Positions 1 to 4,790 of a stretch of DNA of 5,543 bases are shown in pieces. Position numbers and translations under genes: made by a program. The DNA comes from RGIG1668 sp045124495 (GTDB taxonomy: Bacteria; Bacillota; Clostridia; Lachnospirales; Lachnospiraceae). Location: the NCBI GenBank assembly GCA_045124495.1, contig JBGVLX010000082.1, positions 1-5,543 on the forward strand. The letters run 5' to 3'. Under the pieces are notes generated by a model. The model had not been told where the DNA came from and did not search any database. It saw nothing but the letters and a program-made list of their open reading frames with translations. How positions within the stretch are numbered: the stretch's first letter is position 1; every line of letters starts with the position of its first letter.

Positions 1-1283
1 CAAGTGCGCAACAGTTTCAGAAGGTGGGAGATTTTATCCGCAGTGATGAAGCCCGTAAGTATGTTGTGCCATCCGCTCCTGGAAAAAGATTTGATGGTGA
101 TACAAAGGTAACAGATATGTTATATCATTGTTATGCAGTAGCACAGGAAGGGAAAAAGTTTGATGATTTATTAAAGAAAATCAAAGAACGTTATGATGAG
201 ATTATCAGCGGTTTGGGACTTTCTTTATCTTTAGAAGAGGAATTTAAGGTAATCAAGGAACAATTTAAGGCAAAAGCCGGTTCTGACTATGCGGCATCCC
301 GTGGTGAATATTTAAATGGTATCATCATGGCAAATTATCTTGGTTATGAATTTATTGATTCTGCTACGGTTATTTTCTTTAAGGAAGATGGAACGTTTGA
401 TGCAGATAAGACCAATCAGGTGTTAGGAAAGAGATTAGAAAATGTAGAAAGAGCTGTTATTCCCGGATTTTATGGTGCTTATGAAAATGGTGTGGTAAAG
501 ACCTTCTCAAGAGGCGGTTCTGATGTCACCGGTTCTATCGTTGCAAAAGCAGTGCAGGCTGATTTATATGAAAACTGGACCGATGTTTCCGGATTCTTAG
601 TAGCGGATCCAAGAATTATTGATAGTCCTGAAGTCATCCAGACCATTACTTATAAAGAACTTCGAGAATTATCTTACATGGGTGCAACGGTTCTTCATGA
701 AGATGCCATTTTCCCTGTTCGTAAGGAAGGAATTCCTATTAATATTAAGAATACCAATGCTCCGGAAGACCCAGGTACCATGATTGTGGAATCTACCTGT
801 AAGTTACCAAAGTATACTATTACCGGTATTGCTGGTAAGAAGGGATTCGTTTCTGTTAACATTGAAAAGGATATGATGAACTCTGAAATCGGTTTTGGAC
901 GTCGTGTACTTCAGGCTTTTGAAGATCATGGAATTTCTTTTGAACATGTGCCTTCCGGTATTGATACCATGACTGTGTTTGTTCATCAGGAAGAATTTGA
1001 GGGAAAAGAGCAGCAGGTATTGGCGGAAATCCACAGATTAACCCAGCCGGATTCCATTGATATTGAACCAAATCTTGGATTGATTGCAGTCGTAGGTCGT
1101 GGTATGAAGTCAAATCGTGGTACTGCAGCCCGTATTTTTGCGGCGCTTGCTCATGTAAATGTAAATGTTAAGATGATTGACCAGGGTTCTTCTGAGTTAA
1201 ATATTATCATTGGTGTGGATAACCGTGATTTTGAGGCTGCCATTAAGGCGATTTATGATATTTTTGTAACAGTGCAGTTATAA
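1..1283 (+). CDS. lysC: Aspartate kinase, 5'-truncated by the window edge
   Basis: Aspartokinase phosphorylates L-aspartate with ATP, the first cytosolic step towards lysine, threonine, methionine and diaminopimelate. The reading frame is open to the left edge: codons from base 3 read SAQQFQKVGDFIRSDE, matching the region just after the N-terminal ATP-binding KFGGSS motif, which lies outside the window. The GTG at 24 is therefore an internal valine, not a start. About 427 residues are visible. The kinase domain includes FSRGGSDVTGS (RGGSD at 510-524), DPRIIDSPEVI and SYMGATVLHEDAIFPV. From about base 810 to the stop come the tandem ACT regulatory domains, with FVSVNIEKDMM and LIAVVGRGM. ACT domains imply allosteric control by lysine and/or threonine, but which one cannot be read here. 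The gene is followed by an intrinsic terminator and no further + strand gene. The product is confident; the lysC symbol is by function, since paralogues are common. Confidence 0.95.
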   Translation, partial: SAQQFQKVGDFIRSDEARKYVVPSAPGKRFDGDTKVTDMLYHCYAVAQEGKKFDDLLKKIKERYDEIISGLGLSLSLEEEFKVIKEQFKAKAGSDYAASRGEYLNGIIMANYLGYEFIDSATVIFFKEDGTFDADKTNQVLGKRLENVERAVIPGFYGAYENGVVKTFSRGGSDVTGSIVAKAVQADLYENWTDVSGFLVADPRIIDSPEVIQTITYKELRELSYMGATVLHEDAIFPVRKEGIPINIKNTNAPEDPGTMIVESTCKLPKYTITGIAGKKGFVSVNIEKDMMNSEIGFGRRVLQAFEDHGISFEHVPSGIDTMTVFVHQEEFEGKEQQVLAEIHRLTQPDSIDIEPNLGLIAVVGRGMKSNRGTAARIFAALAHVNVNVKMIDQGSSELNIIIGVDNRDFEAAIKAIYDIFVTVQL

Positions 1284-1369
1284 TTCATAGGCACGTAAAT
1301 GTGAAAATCAGCCATGTTGGTGGATTGTATGATGTGGTTTGAATAATTTTATTTATATGTACGAATACT

Positions 1370-1414
1370 AAAAAGACTTAAAAGAGAAATCTTTTGGGTC
1401 TTTTTTTCTTTTTT
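1370..1414 (+). terminator. Intrinsic terminator of the aspartate kinase gene
   Basis: A 16-bp stem (1370-1385 with 1390-1405, two U-G wobbles at 1378-1379/1396-1397) is capped by a GAAA tetraloop at 1386-1389. The T-run continues past the stem (1401-1407, then ctt and more T). It sits 87 bases after the stop codon. The hairpin runs into the U tract, as in a strong Rho-independent terminator. Confidence 0.9.
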
Positions 1415-1453
1415 AGGATTGGGGTCAAAGGGTTTAATATGAAAGATTTTAAT

Positions 1454-1514
1454 GTTAGAAGGTGTGAAGCTAGAAGGTGTGAAGTTAGAAGGTGTGAAGT
1501 TGAAAGGTCGTGAA
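1454..1514. repeat. Four-copy 15-bp tandem repeat
   Basis: The units are GTTAGAAGGTGTGAA (1454-1468), GCTAGAAGGTGTGAA (1469-1483), GTTAGAAGGTGTGAA (1484-1498) and a degenerate 16-bp copy GTTGAAAGGTCGTGAA (1499-1514). The last unit directly abuts the left arm of the large inverted repeat at 1515. Read on the minus strand, the 15-bp period would encode F-T-P-S/N-type pentapeptides, but that frame has no ribosome-binding site. It is best treated as non-coding repeat DNA. Confidence 0.85.
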
Positions 1515-1609
1515 GTCAAATTGCATCTTCTTATCTGTCTGTTACAAGCGTGTTCAGAGTAAGAAAATCTAAGCATCTTTTATTTACTTTTTTGGAAAGG
1601 GACGTAACC

Positions 1610-1643
1610 ACCCCAAACGAGCCGTCCGTGGCTCGATTGGGGT
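1610..1643. other. Apical hairpin A of the inverted-repeat element
   Basis: ACCCCAA pairs with TTGGGGT and CGAGCC with GGCTCG, with a single A-A mismatch between them. The loop is GTCCGT, which becomes a TCCG tetraloop if the G-T wobble closes it. It is GC-rich in otherwise AT-rich surroundings. Confidence 0.8.
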
Positions 1644-1644
1644 T

Positions 1645-1668
1645 TTGTCGGACATCCGTGTCCGACAA
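1645..1668. other. Apical hairpin B of the inverted-repeat element
   Basis: A perfect 10-bp stem, TTGTCGGACA (1645-1654) with TGTCCGACAA (1659-1668), closes a TCCG tetraloop. One base separates it from hairpin A, and it directly abuts the TTAC side of the supporting stem, giving a compact junction. The loop core is the same as in hairpin A. Confidence 0.85.
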
Positions 1669-1749
1669 TTACTGACTTTGAAAAAGATGCTAAGATTTTC
1701 TAAACTCTTCCCCCAGTTGTAACTGACAGATAAGAAGATGCAATTTGAC

Positions 1750-1929
1750 CAATTTACTCTTTGAATATAGAAAAAATTGAAGTATAAAAAATGAGGGAAG
1801 GAAGATATGCAGAAAGAAAATGAAAGAGGAATTAGAGGGGGAGATATTTAGAAAGTAGGTAATTGCGAAACTACCAAAATTTATATCAAGTGATTCAAAA
1901 AAAACAAATACATAAGCAGGTGCTTGTTC
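1750..1929. other. Gene-free AT-rich stretch between structured elements
   Basis: Apart from the promoter-like site described separately, this stretch holds a purine-rich block (about 1790-1858) and a small inverted repeat GGTA/TACC (1858-1861 with 1872-1875) around TTGCGAA. The only translatable item is a 14-codon frame at 1807-1851. I see no further gene, repeat or RNA family. Confidence 0.5.
1761..1788 (+). promoter_or_regulatory. Promoter-like sequence beside the inverted repeat
   Basis: TTGAAT (1761-1766) and TATAAA (1783-1788) are separated by 16 bases and resemble a sigma-A promoter. The site lies 12 bases outside the right arm of the inverted repeat and points towards the paired hairpins at 1930-2046. 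Transcription would start near 1795, and no credible protein gene follows. In DNA this AT-rich, chance matches are common. Confidence 0.3.
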
Positions 1930-1986
1930 GGCCGTCGGTACTTAATGAGCGACTTGTCGCGAATTTAACCGAGATGATTCACGGCC
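1930..1986. other. Nested hairpin, possible structured RNA or repeat remnant
   Basis: GGCCG (1930-1934) pairs with CGGCC (1982-1986), and TCGG (1935-1938) with CCGA (1969-1972). A bulged AT helix follows (TT/AA and AAT/ATT). Then come facing GA/GA dinucleotides (1947-1948 / 1961-1962) that could form tandem sheared G-A pairs. The tip is GCGA-CTTG-TCGC (1949-1960). Eight bases, 1973-1980, bulge on the 3' side. The GC-rich helices stand out from their surroundings. I do not recognise a named RNA family. Confidence 0.5.
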
Positions 1987-2046
1987 TTAATCTTAGAAAG
2001 ATGATTATGCAAGTTTACTTGCTAATAATCATCTTTCTATGATTAA
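1987..2046. other. Long AT-rich hairpin with stacked helices
   Basis: TTAATC (1987-1992) pairs with GATTAA (2041-2046). After one T-T mismatch, a perfect 15-bp stem (1994-2008 with 2025-2039) follows, then GCAAG (2009-2013) with CTTGC (2018-2022) over a TTTA loop, with TA bulged at 2023-2024. In all, 26 bp form with little interruption. There is no T-run on either side, so it does not look like an ordinary terminator. It begins at the base where the preceding hairpin ends. Confidence 0.75.
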
Positions 2047-2092
2047 AAGGTCAATTGACATAGAATCACTTTCATATAAAAATCAATCTAAA

Positions 2093-2126
2093 ACGCAAAA
2101 AATCGACCTATTTTTAGGTCGATTTT
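2093..2126 (-). terminator. Intrinsic terminator of the lipoprotein gene
   Basis: A perfect 12-bp stem (2099-2110 with 2115-2126; AAAATCGACCTA/TAGGTCGATTTT) spans a 4-base loop. Read on the minus strand the stem ends in T's that run on (TTTTTT, then GCGTTTT). It lies 40 bases past the lipoprotein stop codon. On the plus strand it is followed by CGCTGCC, so it would work poorly that way. Confidence 0.8.
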
Positions 2127-2166
2127 CGCTGCCTAATAATAAAAATTGCTCTATTTCATTGGCTCA

Positions 2167-2898
2167 TTATTTTTTTGTAAAAACAGTATCTACACTTTCC
2201 ATCGATAATGTAAGCTTACCGTCTTCAATCACTGCAGTACCTTCGACATCTGTTACCTCTTCTTCTGTTGTTTCTCCATCCAATTCTATCACATTCTTTC
2301 TTGGATACAATTTCAGTTTAATAACACTTGCTGAATCAGTAATTCCAAATTCATAAACTCCGCTAACCACCTGATTCACATCACCGGTTGTAGTCATCTC
2401 AAAAGTGCCATCTTCAGAAACCTTAAATACTGTTTCCCCTGTAACACCTGAAGAAACATATTCACCAACATAAGTGTCAGTAACATACTTATCAAAAACT
2501 TCCGAACCATCCGTTTTTACCAAGTATGTAGTTTGAGTTGTTAAGTTTCCAGTATCTAAGAGTGTCTCAACATAAATTACATAATACTGACTACCATCTT
2601 TCTCCTCAATCTCATCAGCAGGAACAAAGGAAAAATCATCTCCAACTTCCTTCTTAACTAATTCAATTGCTTCCTCTACTGTTATGGTTGATGTATCATC
2701 TACATCTTCCGTATCCTCTGTTTTATCAACAGGTTCATCCTTACTAGCTACCTCTTCCGTATTCTCTGTTTTTTCAGTAGTAGCAACCTTTTTTGTTGTA
2801 TCTGTGTTTGTATCTTCCTTGCTACCACAAGCAGCCAAACCAAATACCATCATTGATAGTGCAACAAGCACTACACTTGAACGTTTTAAAATTTTCAT
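2167..2898 (-). CDS. Secreted lipoprotein with Thr/Glu linker, function unknown
   Basis: The 243-residue product starts MKILKRSS, then a hydrophobic segment (9-20) and lipobox LAAC (21-24), so Cys24 should be lipidated and the protein anchored outside the cytoplasmic membrane. Residues 25-70 are a low-complexity Thr/Glu/Asp/Lys linker. Residues 72-138 (TVEEAIELVKKEVGDDFSF... YYVIYVETLL... TYLVKTDGSEVF) resemble the helix-plus-strands layout of PepSY-type domains, a weak resemblance only. Residues 143-243 contain YVGEYVSS, FKVSEDGTFEM, GVYEF and GTAVIEDGKLTLSMES. These look like the small beta-barrel repeats (ligand-binding or adhesion) common at the C-terminus of clostridial lipoproteins. The start is supported by GGAGGG (2909-2914) 10 bases upstream. 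It has its own terminator, and the rpsR terminator lies upstream, so it is probably monocistronic; I found no convincing -35/-10 pair. Function is not assigned. Confidence 0.88.
   Translation of the reverse strand: MKILKRSSVVLVALSMMVFGLAACGSKEDTNTDTTKKVATTEKTENTEEVASKDEPVDKTEDTEDVDDTSTITVEEAIELVKKEVGDDFSFVPADEIEEKDGSQYYVIYVETLLDTGNLTTQTTYLVKTDGSEVFDKYVTDTYVGEYVSSGVTGETVFKVSEDGTFEMTTTGDVNQVVSGVYEFGITDSASVIKLKLYPRKNVIELDGETTEEEVTDVEGTAVIEDGKLTLSMESVDTVFTKK
2700..2772 (-). repeat. Duplicated segment inside the lipoprotein linker
   Basis: Bases 2700-2724 and 2748-2772 are the same 25-bp sequence with two differences, 48 bp (16 codons) apart, so the frame is kept. They encode KTEDTEDV and KTENTEEV. 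The surface linker appears to have grown by in-frame duplication. Confidence 0.75.
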
Positions 2899-3088
2899 TT
2901 TTTTAATTCCCTCCAGATTAATTTCTAAAACGCAGAACTGTTTTTTTACAAAGCAATACTACTTCCTATGTGTCTGCATGTTATCATACTTCATGAAAAA
3001 AAGCAACATAATACTCAACAAAATTTTATAAACAGTCAAAAAGCCGCGCGACTAAAAAAAGCATTTGCCACCACTGAATGGTTCCAGT

Positions 3089-3125
3089 AAAAAAAAGACT
3101 CATAATTCTTACGAACTATGAGTCT
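3089..3125 (-). terminator. Intrinsic terminator of the rpsF-ssb-rpsR operon
   Basis: On the minus strand AGACTCATA (3117-3125) pairs with TATGAGTCT (3096-3104), a perfect 9-bp stem with two more T-A pairs inside, followed directly by a T-run (3089-3096). It starts 15 bases after the rpsR stop codon. Confidence 0.9.
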
Positions 3126-3139
3126 AATCTGTTGATTTA

Positions 3140-3412
3140 TTAATCTAAAGTATATGGCATTAAAGCGATGTGTCTTGCACGCTTAATTGCTACTGTTAAA
3201 GCTCTCTGATGCTTTGCACAGTTACCGGTAATTCTTCTAGGAAGAATCTTACCTCTTTCTGATACATATCTCTTTAACTTATTCACATCTTTATAGTCAA
3301 TTACAGCATTCTTATCTGCACAAAATACACATACTTTCTTTCTTCTGCGAATCGGTCTTCTCTTCATTGGAGCTTCTGGACGTTCGCTCTTTTCAGTCTT
3401 ATTAACTGGCAT
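3140..3412 (-). CDS. rpsR: Ribosomal protein bS18
   Basis: This 90-residue basic protein binds 16S rRNA in the 30S platform next to S6. The S18 core is clear: RRRKKVCVFCADK (22-34), IDYKDVNKLKRYVSERGKI, LPRRITGNCAKHQR and the C-terminal IKRARHIALMPYT. It has Cys28-x2-Cys31 plus Cys65 and His68, an arrangement able to bind zinc (the C+ form known for S18). The N-terminal extension (1-15) is charged; a shorter version from Met16 is conceivable, but AGGAGG at 3421-3426 is placed for Met1. It is the last gene of rpsF-ssb-rpsR, 26 bases after ssb, and is followed at once by the terminator. Confidence 0.97.
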   Translation of the reverse strand: MPVNKTEKSERPEAPMKRRPIRRRKKVCVFCADKNAVIDYKDVNKLKRYVSERGKILPRRITGNCAKHQRALTVAIKRARHIALMPYTLD

Positions 3413-3438
3413 TTGTATTACCTCCTATTACAATACGA

Positions 3439-3882
3439 TTAGTTGAACGGTAATTCTTCTTCGATTCCATTTGGAATACTTATAAATCCATCACCTGCAG
3501 CCGCACTAGGTGCCGGTCTGCCAGCTGCTTGATAATCTCCACTATTTCCTGCAGACTTACTTTCTGCAAATTCGTGTTCTTCTACAACAACTTCCGTGGT
3601 ATAAACTTTTACACCATCTTTATTGGTATAGCTTCCTGTTTGAATTCTTCCGGTAATCGCAATCTTAGTGCCTTGTTTTAAATACTTTTCTGCAAACTCT
3701 GCACTTTTCCCAAACGTTACACAACCAATAAAATCTGCAGTCTGTTCATTACTTCCGTCACGTTTTGCAAATCTGCGATCTACGGCTAGGGTATATCTGG
3801 CAATCGCCAAGGCATTCTCTCCTTGGGAATATCTAATTTCAGGATCTCTGGTCAAACGACCCATCAAAATTACCTTATTCAT
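3439..3882 (-). CDS. ssb: Single-stranded DNA-binding protein
   Basis: SSB coats single-stranded DNA during replication, repair and recombination, as a homotetramer in bacteria. This 147-residue protein has the N-terminal OB fold (about 1-107): MNKVILMGRLTRDPEIRYS, ARYTLAVDRRF, DFIGCVTFGKSAEFAEKYLKQG, IAITGRIQTGSY and VYTTEVVVEEHEF. A short Gly/Ala/Pro/Ser linker follows. The acidic tip reads EEELPFN. In most SSBs the chain ends in PF, and that terminal Phe carboxylate docks partner proteins; here one Asn follows. The start is set by AGGAGG at 3892-3897. It sits between rpsF (20 bases upstream) and rpsR, the classic order, which ties SSB supply to ribosomal protein expression. Confidence 0.97.
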   Translation of the reverse strand: MNKVILMGRLTRDPEIRYSQGENALAIARYTLAVDRRFAKRDGSNEQTADFIGCVTFGKSAEFAEKYLKQGTKIAITGRIQTGSYTNKDGVKVYTTEVVVEEHEFAESKSAGNSGDYQAAGRPAPSAAAGDGFISIPNGIEEELPFN

Positions 3883-3902
3883 ATGGAAATTCCTCCTATT
3901 CG

Positions 3903-4190
3903 TTATGCTTCTTGTTTAACGCATAAGTATCTGATGACATTTTCCATAATACGAACACTAGCTTCTAGATTCGCTGGAACATCAGATGCTGATTCGAATT
4001 GGATGAAATAATAAAATCCTTCTTTCATCTTTTGAATGTCGTAAGCTAATCTCTTCTTACCGCATTCTTCAACGTTTGTAATAGTACCGCCAAACTTTTC
4101 AACATAAGCCTTTACTTTGTCGACAGTTGCTACTCTTACGTCTTCTTCGATCTTTGCATTAACAACCAACGCTAATTCATACTTTGTCAT
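3903..4190 (-). CDS. rpsF: Ribosomal protein bS6
   Basis: S6 pairs with S18 in the 30S platform. The 95-residue product starts MTKYELALVVNAKIEED and has the ferredoxin-like S6 features: VEKFGGTITNVEECGKKRLAYDIQKMKEGFYYFIQFES and VRIMENVIRYLCVK. The frame is open upstream to a possible Met at 4241, but the start at 4190 is right: AGGAGGT (4201-4207) lies 10 bases ahead of it, and 95 residues is the usual S6 length. It is the first gene of the rpsF-ssb-rpsR operon, with a strong promoter candidate about 80 bases upstream. Such operons are often autoregulated through a leader bound by S6-S18, but I do not see the expected CCG-bulge motif here. Confidence 0.97.
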   Translation of the reverse strand: MTKYELALVVNAKIEEDVRVATVDKVKAYVEKFGGTITNVEECGKKRLAYDIQKMKEGFYYFIQFESASDVPANLEASVRIMENVIRYLCVKQEA

Positions 4191-4223
4191 TGTTATCTGC
4201 ACCTCCTTTTGGTCTCTGGTCCT

Positions 4224-4238
4224 TTCTTTCTGAAAGAA
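4224..4238 (-). other. Small leader hairpin ahead of rpsF
   Basis: GAAAGAA and TTCTTTC are arranged as an inverted repeat around a single base. As RNA this is a 5-bp stem with loop TCAGA, which can be lengthened by the flanking CCT/AGG pairing across a bulge. It lies between the promoter and the AGGAGGT site and does not mask it. A regulatory role is unproven. Confidence 0.4.
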
Positions 4239-4268
4239 CAAGGAATAAACTACATATCACAATTTGTA

Positions 4269-4297
4269 ATTTTATCATATTCATTGATTAAAAGCAA
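4269..4297 (-). promoter_or_regulatory. Promoter of the rpsF-ssb-rpsR operon
   Basis: On the minus strand TTGCTT (4292-4297), a 17-base spacer, then TAAAAT (4269-4274). TG lies one base before the -10, giving an extended -10 (TGATAAAAT). Start would be near 4262-4265, leaving a leader of about 70 bases. The weak -35 is backed by an A-tract just upstream (4301-4307) that could act as an UP element. Confidence 0.65.
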
Positions 4298-4348
4298 GTC
4301 TTTTTTTCTTAATATTACTGACAGTCTTTTTTTTCTTAATATTACTGA
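4297..4348. repeat. 26-bp tandem duplication upstream of the rpsF promoter
   Basis: Units 4297-4321 and 4323-4348 share AGTC, a T-run of 7 or 8, then CTTAATATTACTGA. They differ by one T in the run. The array fills the gap between the DUF951 stop codon and the rpsF -35 box, placing two A-tracts (minus strand) near -39 to -45 and -65 to -72. Confidence 0.85.
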
Positions 4349-4349
4349 T

Positions 4350-4532
4350 TCATTCATTTTCCAGAAAGCCTTTAAAATTCTTTTCTACTAATTTTCTTGA
4401 AACCATCACTTGATGTTCACATCCTTTACATTTCAGTCGAAAATCCATTCCCACCCTAAGGATTTCCCATTGATTTGCTCCACAAGGATGTGATTTCTTT
4501 AATTTTATAACTTGTCCTATATTAAATTCCAT
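4350..4532 (-). CDS. DUF951 family small protein (YyzM-like)
   Basis: This 60-residue protein has the DUF951 signature: IGQVIKLKKSHPCGANQWEILRVGMDFRLKCKGCEHQVMVSR. The HPCG near the start and the CxGC pair (Cys17, Cys35, Cys38, with His15 or His40 as a possible fourth ligand) suggest a small metal-binding beta domain. No biochemical role is established for the family that I know of. A member (YyzM) also sits by rpsF in Bacillus subtilis, so the neighbourhood is conserved. The start at 4532 has AAAGGA about 10 bases upstream. No terminator separates it from rpsF 160 bases on, so read-through into the ribosomal operon is likely. Confidence 0.88.
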   Translation of the reverse strand: MEFNIGQVIKLKKSHPCGANQWEILRVGMDFRLKCKGCEHQVMVSRKLVEKNFKGFLENE

Positions 4533-4587
4533 ATCCTCAAATTCCTTTCTGAGCTATTGTTATTACATGATATTTCGAACAAAATGT

Positions 4588-4616
4588 ATTTTACACTTTC
4601 AATATCTGAAAGTCAC
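4588..4616 (-). promoter_or_regulatory. Candidate promoter and operator of the DUF951 gene
   Basis: On the minus strand GTGACT (4611-4616), 17 bases, then TAAAAT (4588-4593), which lies 55 bases before the start codon. The spacer holds a perfect 7-bp inverted repeat, ACTTTCA-5-TGAAAGT (4595-4601 / 4607-4613), placed like a repressor operator. The -35 is only a 4/6 match. A second -10-like TATAAT lies further upstream (about 4620-4630). Confidence 0.4.
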
Positions 4617-4680
4617 TTTATATTATATACGAAATGAAAGATTGCTGTTGGGCACTTATGATATCTTTCTAATAAATAAA

Positions 4681-4715
4681 AATTGGTAACCAGACAATTT
4701 TCTTGTATGGTTACC
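4681..4715 (-). terminator. Likely terminator of the HPr-like gene
   Basis: GGTAACCA and TGGTTACC (4685-4692 / 4708-4715) form a perfect 8-bp stem, extended inward by ACAA/TTGT after one mismatch. On the minus strand the hairpin is followed by AATTTTTATTTATT. It lies about 75 bases past the stop codon. Confidence 0.65.
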
Positions 4716-4790
4716 GTTACAATCTCATCCATAAATTATTCTGTAAGTTATATTATACATAACATTCATAGTAATTCCTTTATAAAATTA

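Larger units (their letters stand above)
1515..1749. repeat. 235-bp inverted-repeat element with predicted three-way junction
   Basis: The outer arms 1515-1547 and 1717-1749 are complementary at 32 of 33 positions. Next is an 8x8 non-matching internal loop (1548-1555 / 1709-1716). A second stem follows, 1556-1581 with 1682-1708, two mismatches and one bulged base. Then come short stems AAAG/CTTT (1596-1599/1676-1679) and GTAA/TTAC (1604-1607/1669-1672). These close on two adjacent hairpins (1610-1643 and 1645-1668). The element carries no ORF of note, and I see no target-site duplication at its ends. It could be a MITE-like or palindromic repeat with long terminal inverted repeats, or a structured RNA. 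The structure is seen directly; the nature of the element is unknown. Confidence 0.75.

Noticed and set aside
24..26. GTG as the start of the aspartate kinase
   Set aside because: Upstream codons in frame continue the family sequence, there is no ribosome-binding site, and a start here would drop the catalytic KFGG region.
1349..1576. 75-codon minus-strand frame with FTPSN-type repeats
   Set aside because: It has no ribosome-binding site, begins inside the inverted-repeat stem, and its composition simply follows the 15-bp DNA repeat and the terminator T-run.
1515..1749. 6S RNA or another known long-hairpin RNA
   Set aside because: A 33-bp near-perfect closing helix and a two-hairpin apex do not match the bulged rod of 6S RNA, and I see none of its promoter-mimicking bubble.
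1807..1851. 14-codon plus-strand frame MQKENERGIRGGDI after a purine-rich stretch
   Set aside because: The candidate transcript start (about 1795) would cut into the better SD-like GAGGG, the other (AGGA) is only 4 bases from ATG, and any purine-rich DNA gives such matches.
2055..2080. Perfect TTGACA (2055-2060) with TATAAA (2075-2080)
   Set aside because: The spacer is only 14 bases, and nothing but the lipoprotein terminator follows within 40 bases.
2039..2356. 105-codon plus-strand frame antisense to the lipoprotein 3' end
   Set aside because: Ser/Thr-rich shadow of the lipoprotein gene with no ribosome-binding site; it also runs through the terminator hairpin.
2684..3031. 115-codon plus-strand frame rich in Ser and Val
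   Set aside because: It is the antisense of the lipoprotein Thr/Glu linker and signal peptide, which have clear family features on the minus strand.
4191..4262. S6-S18 autoregulatory leader upstream of rpsF
   Set aside because: I looked for the CCG bulge motif known from rpsF leaders in other bacteria. The leader here has no CCG on the transcribed strand and only a small AT-rich hairpin.
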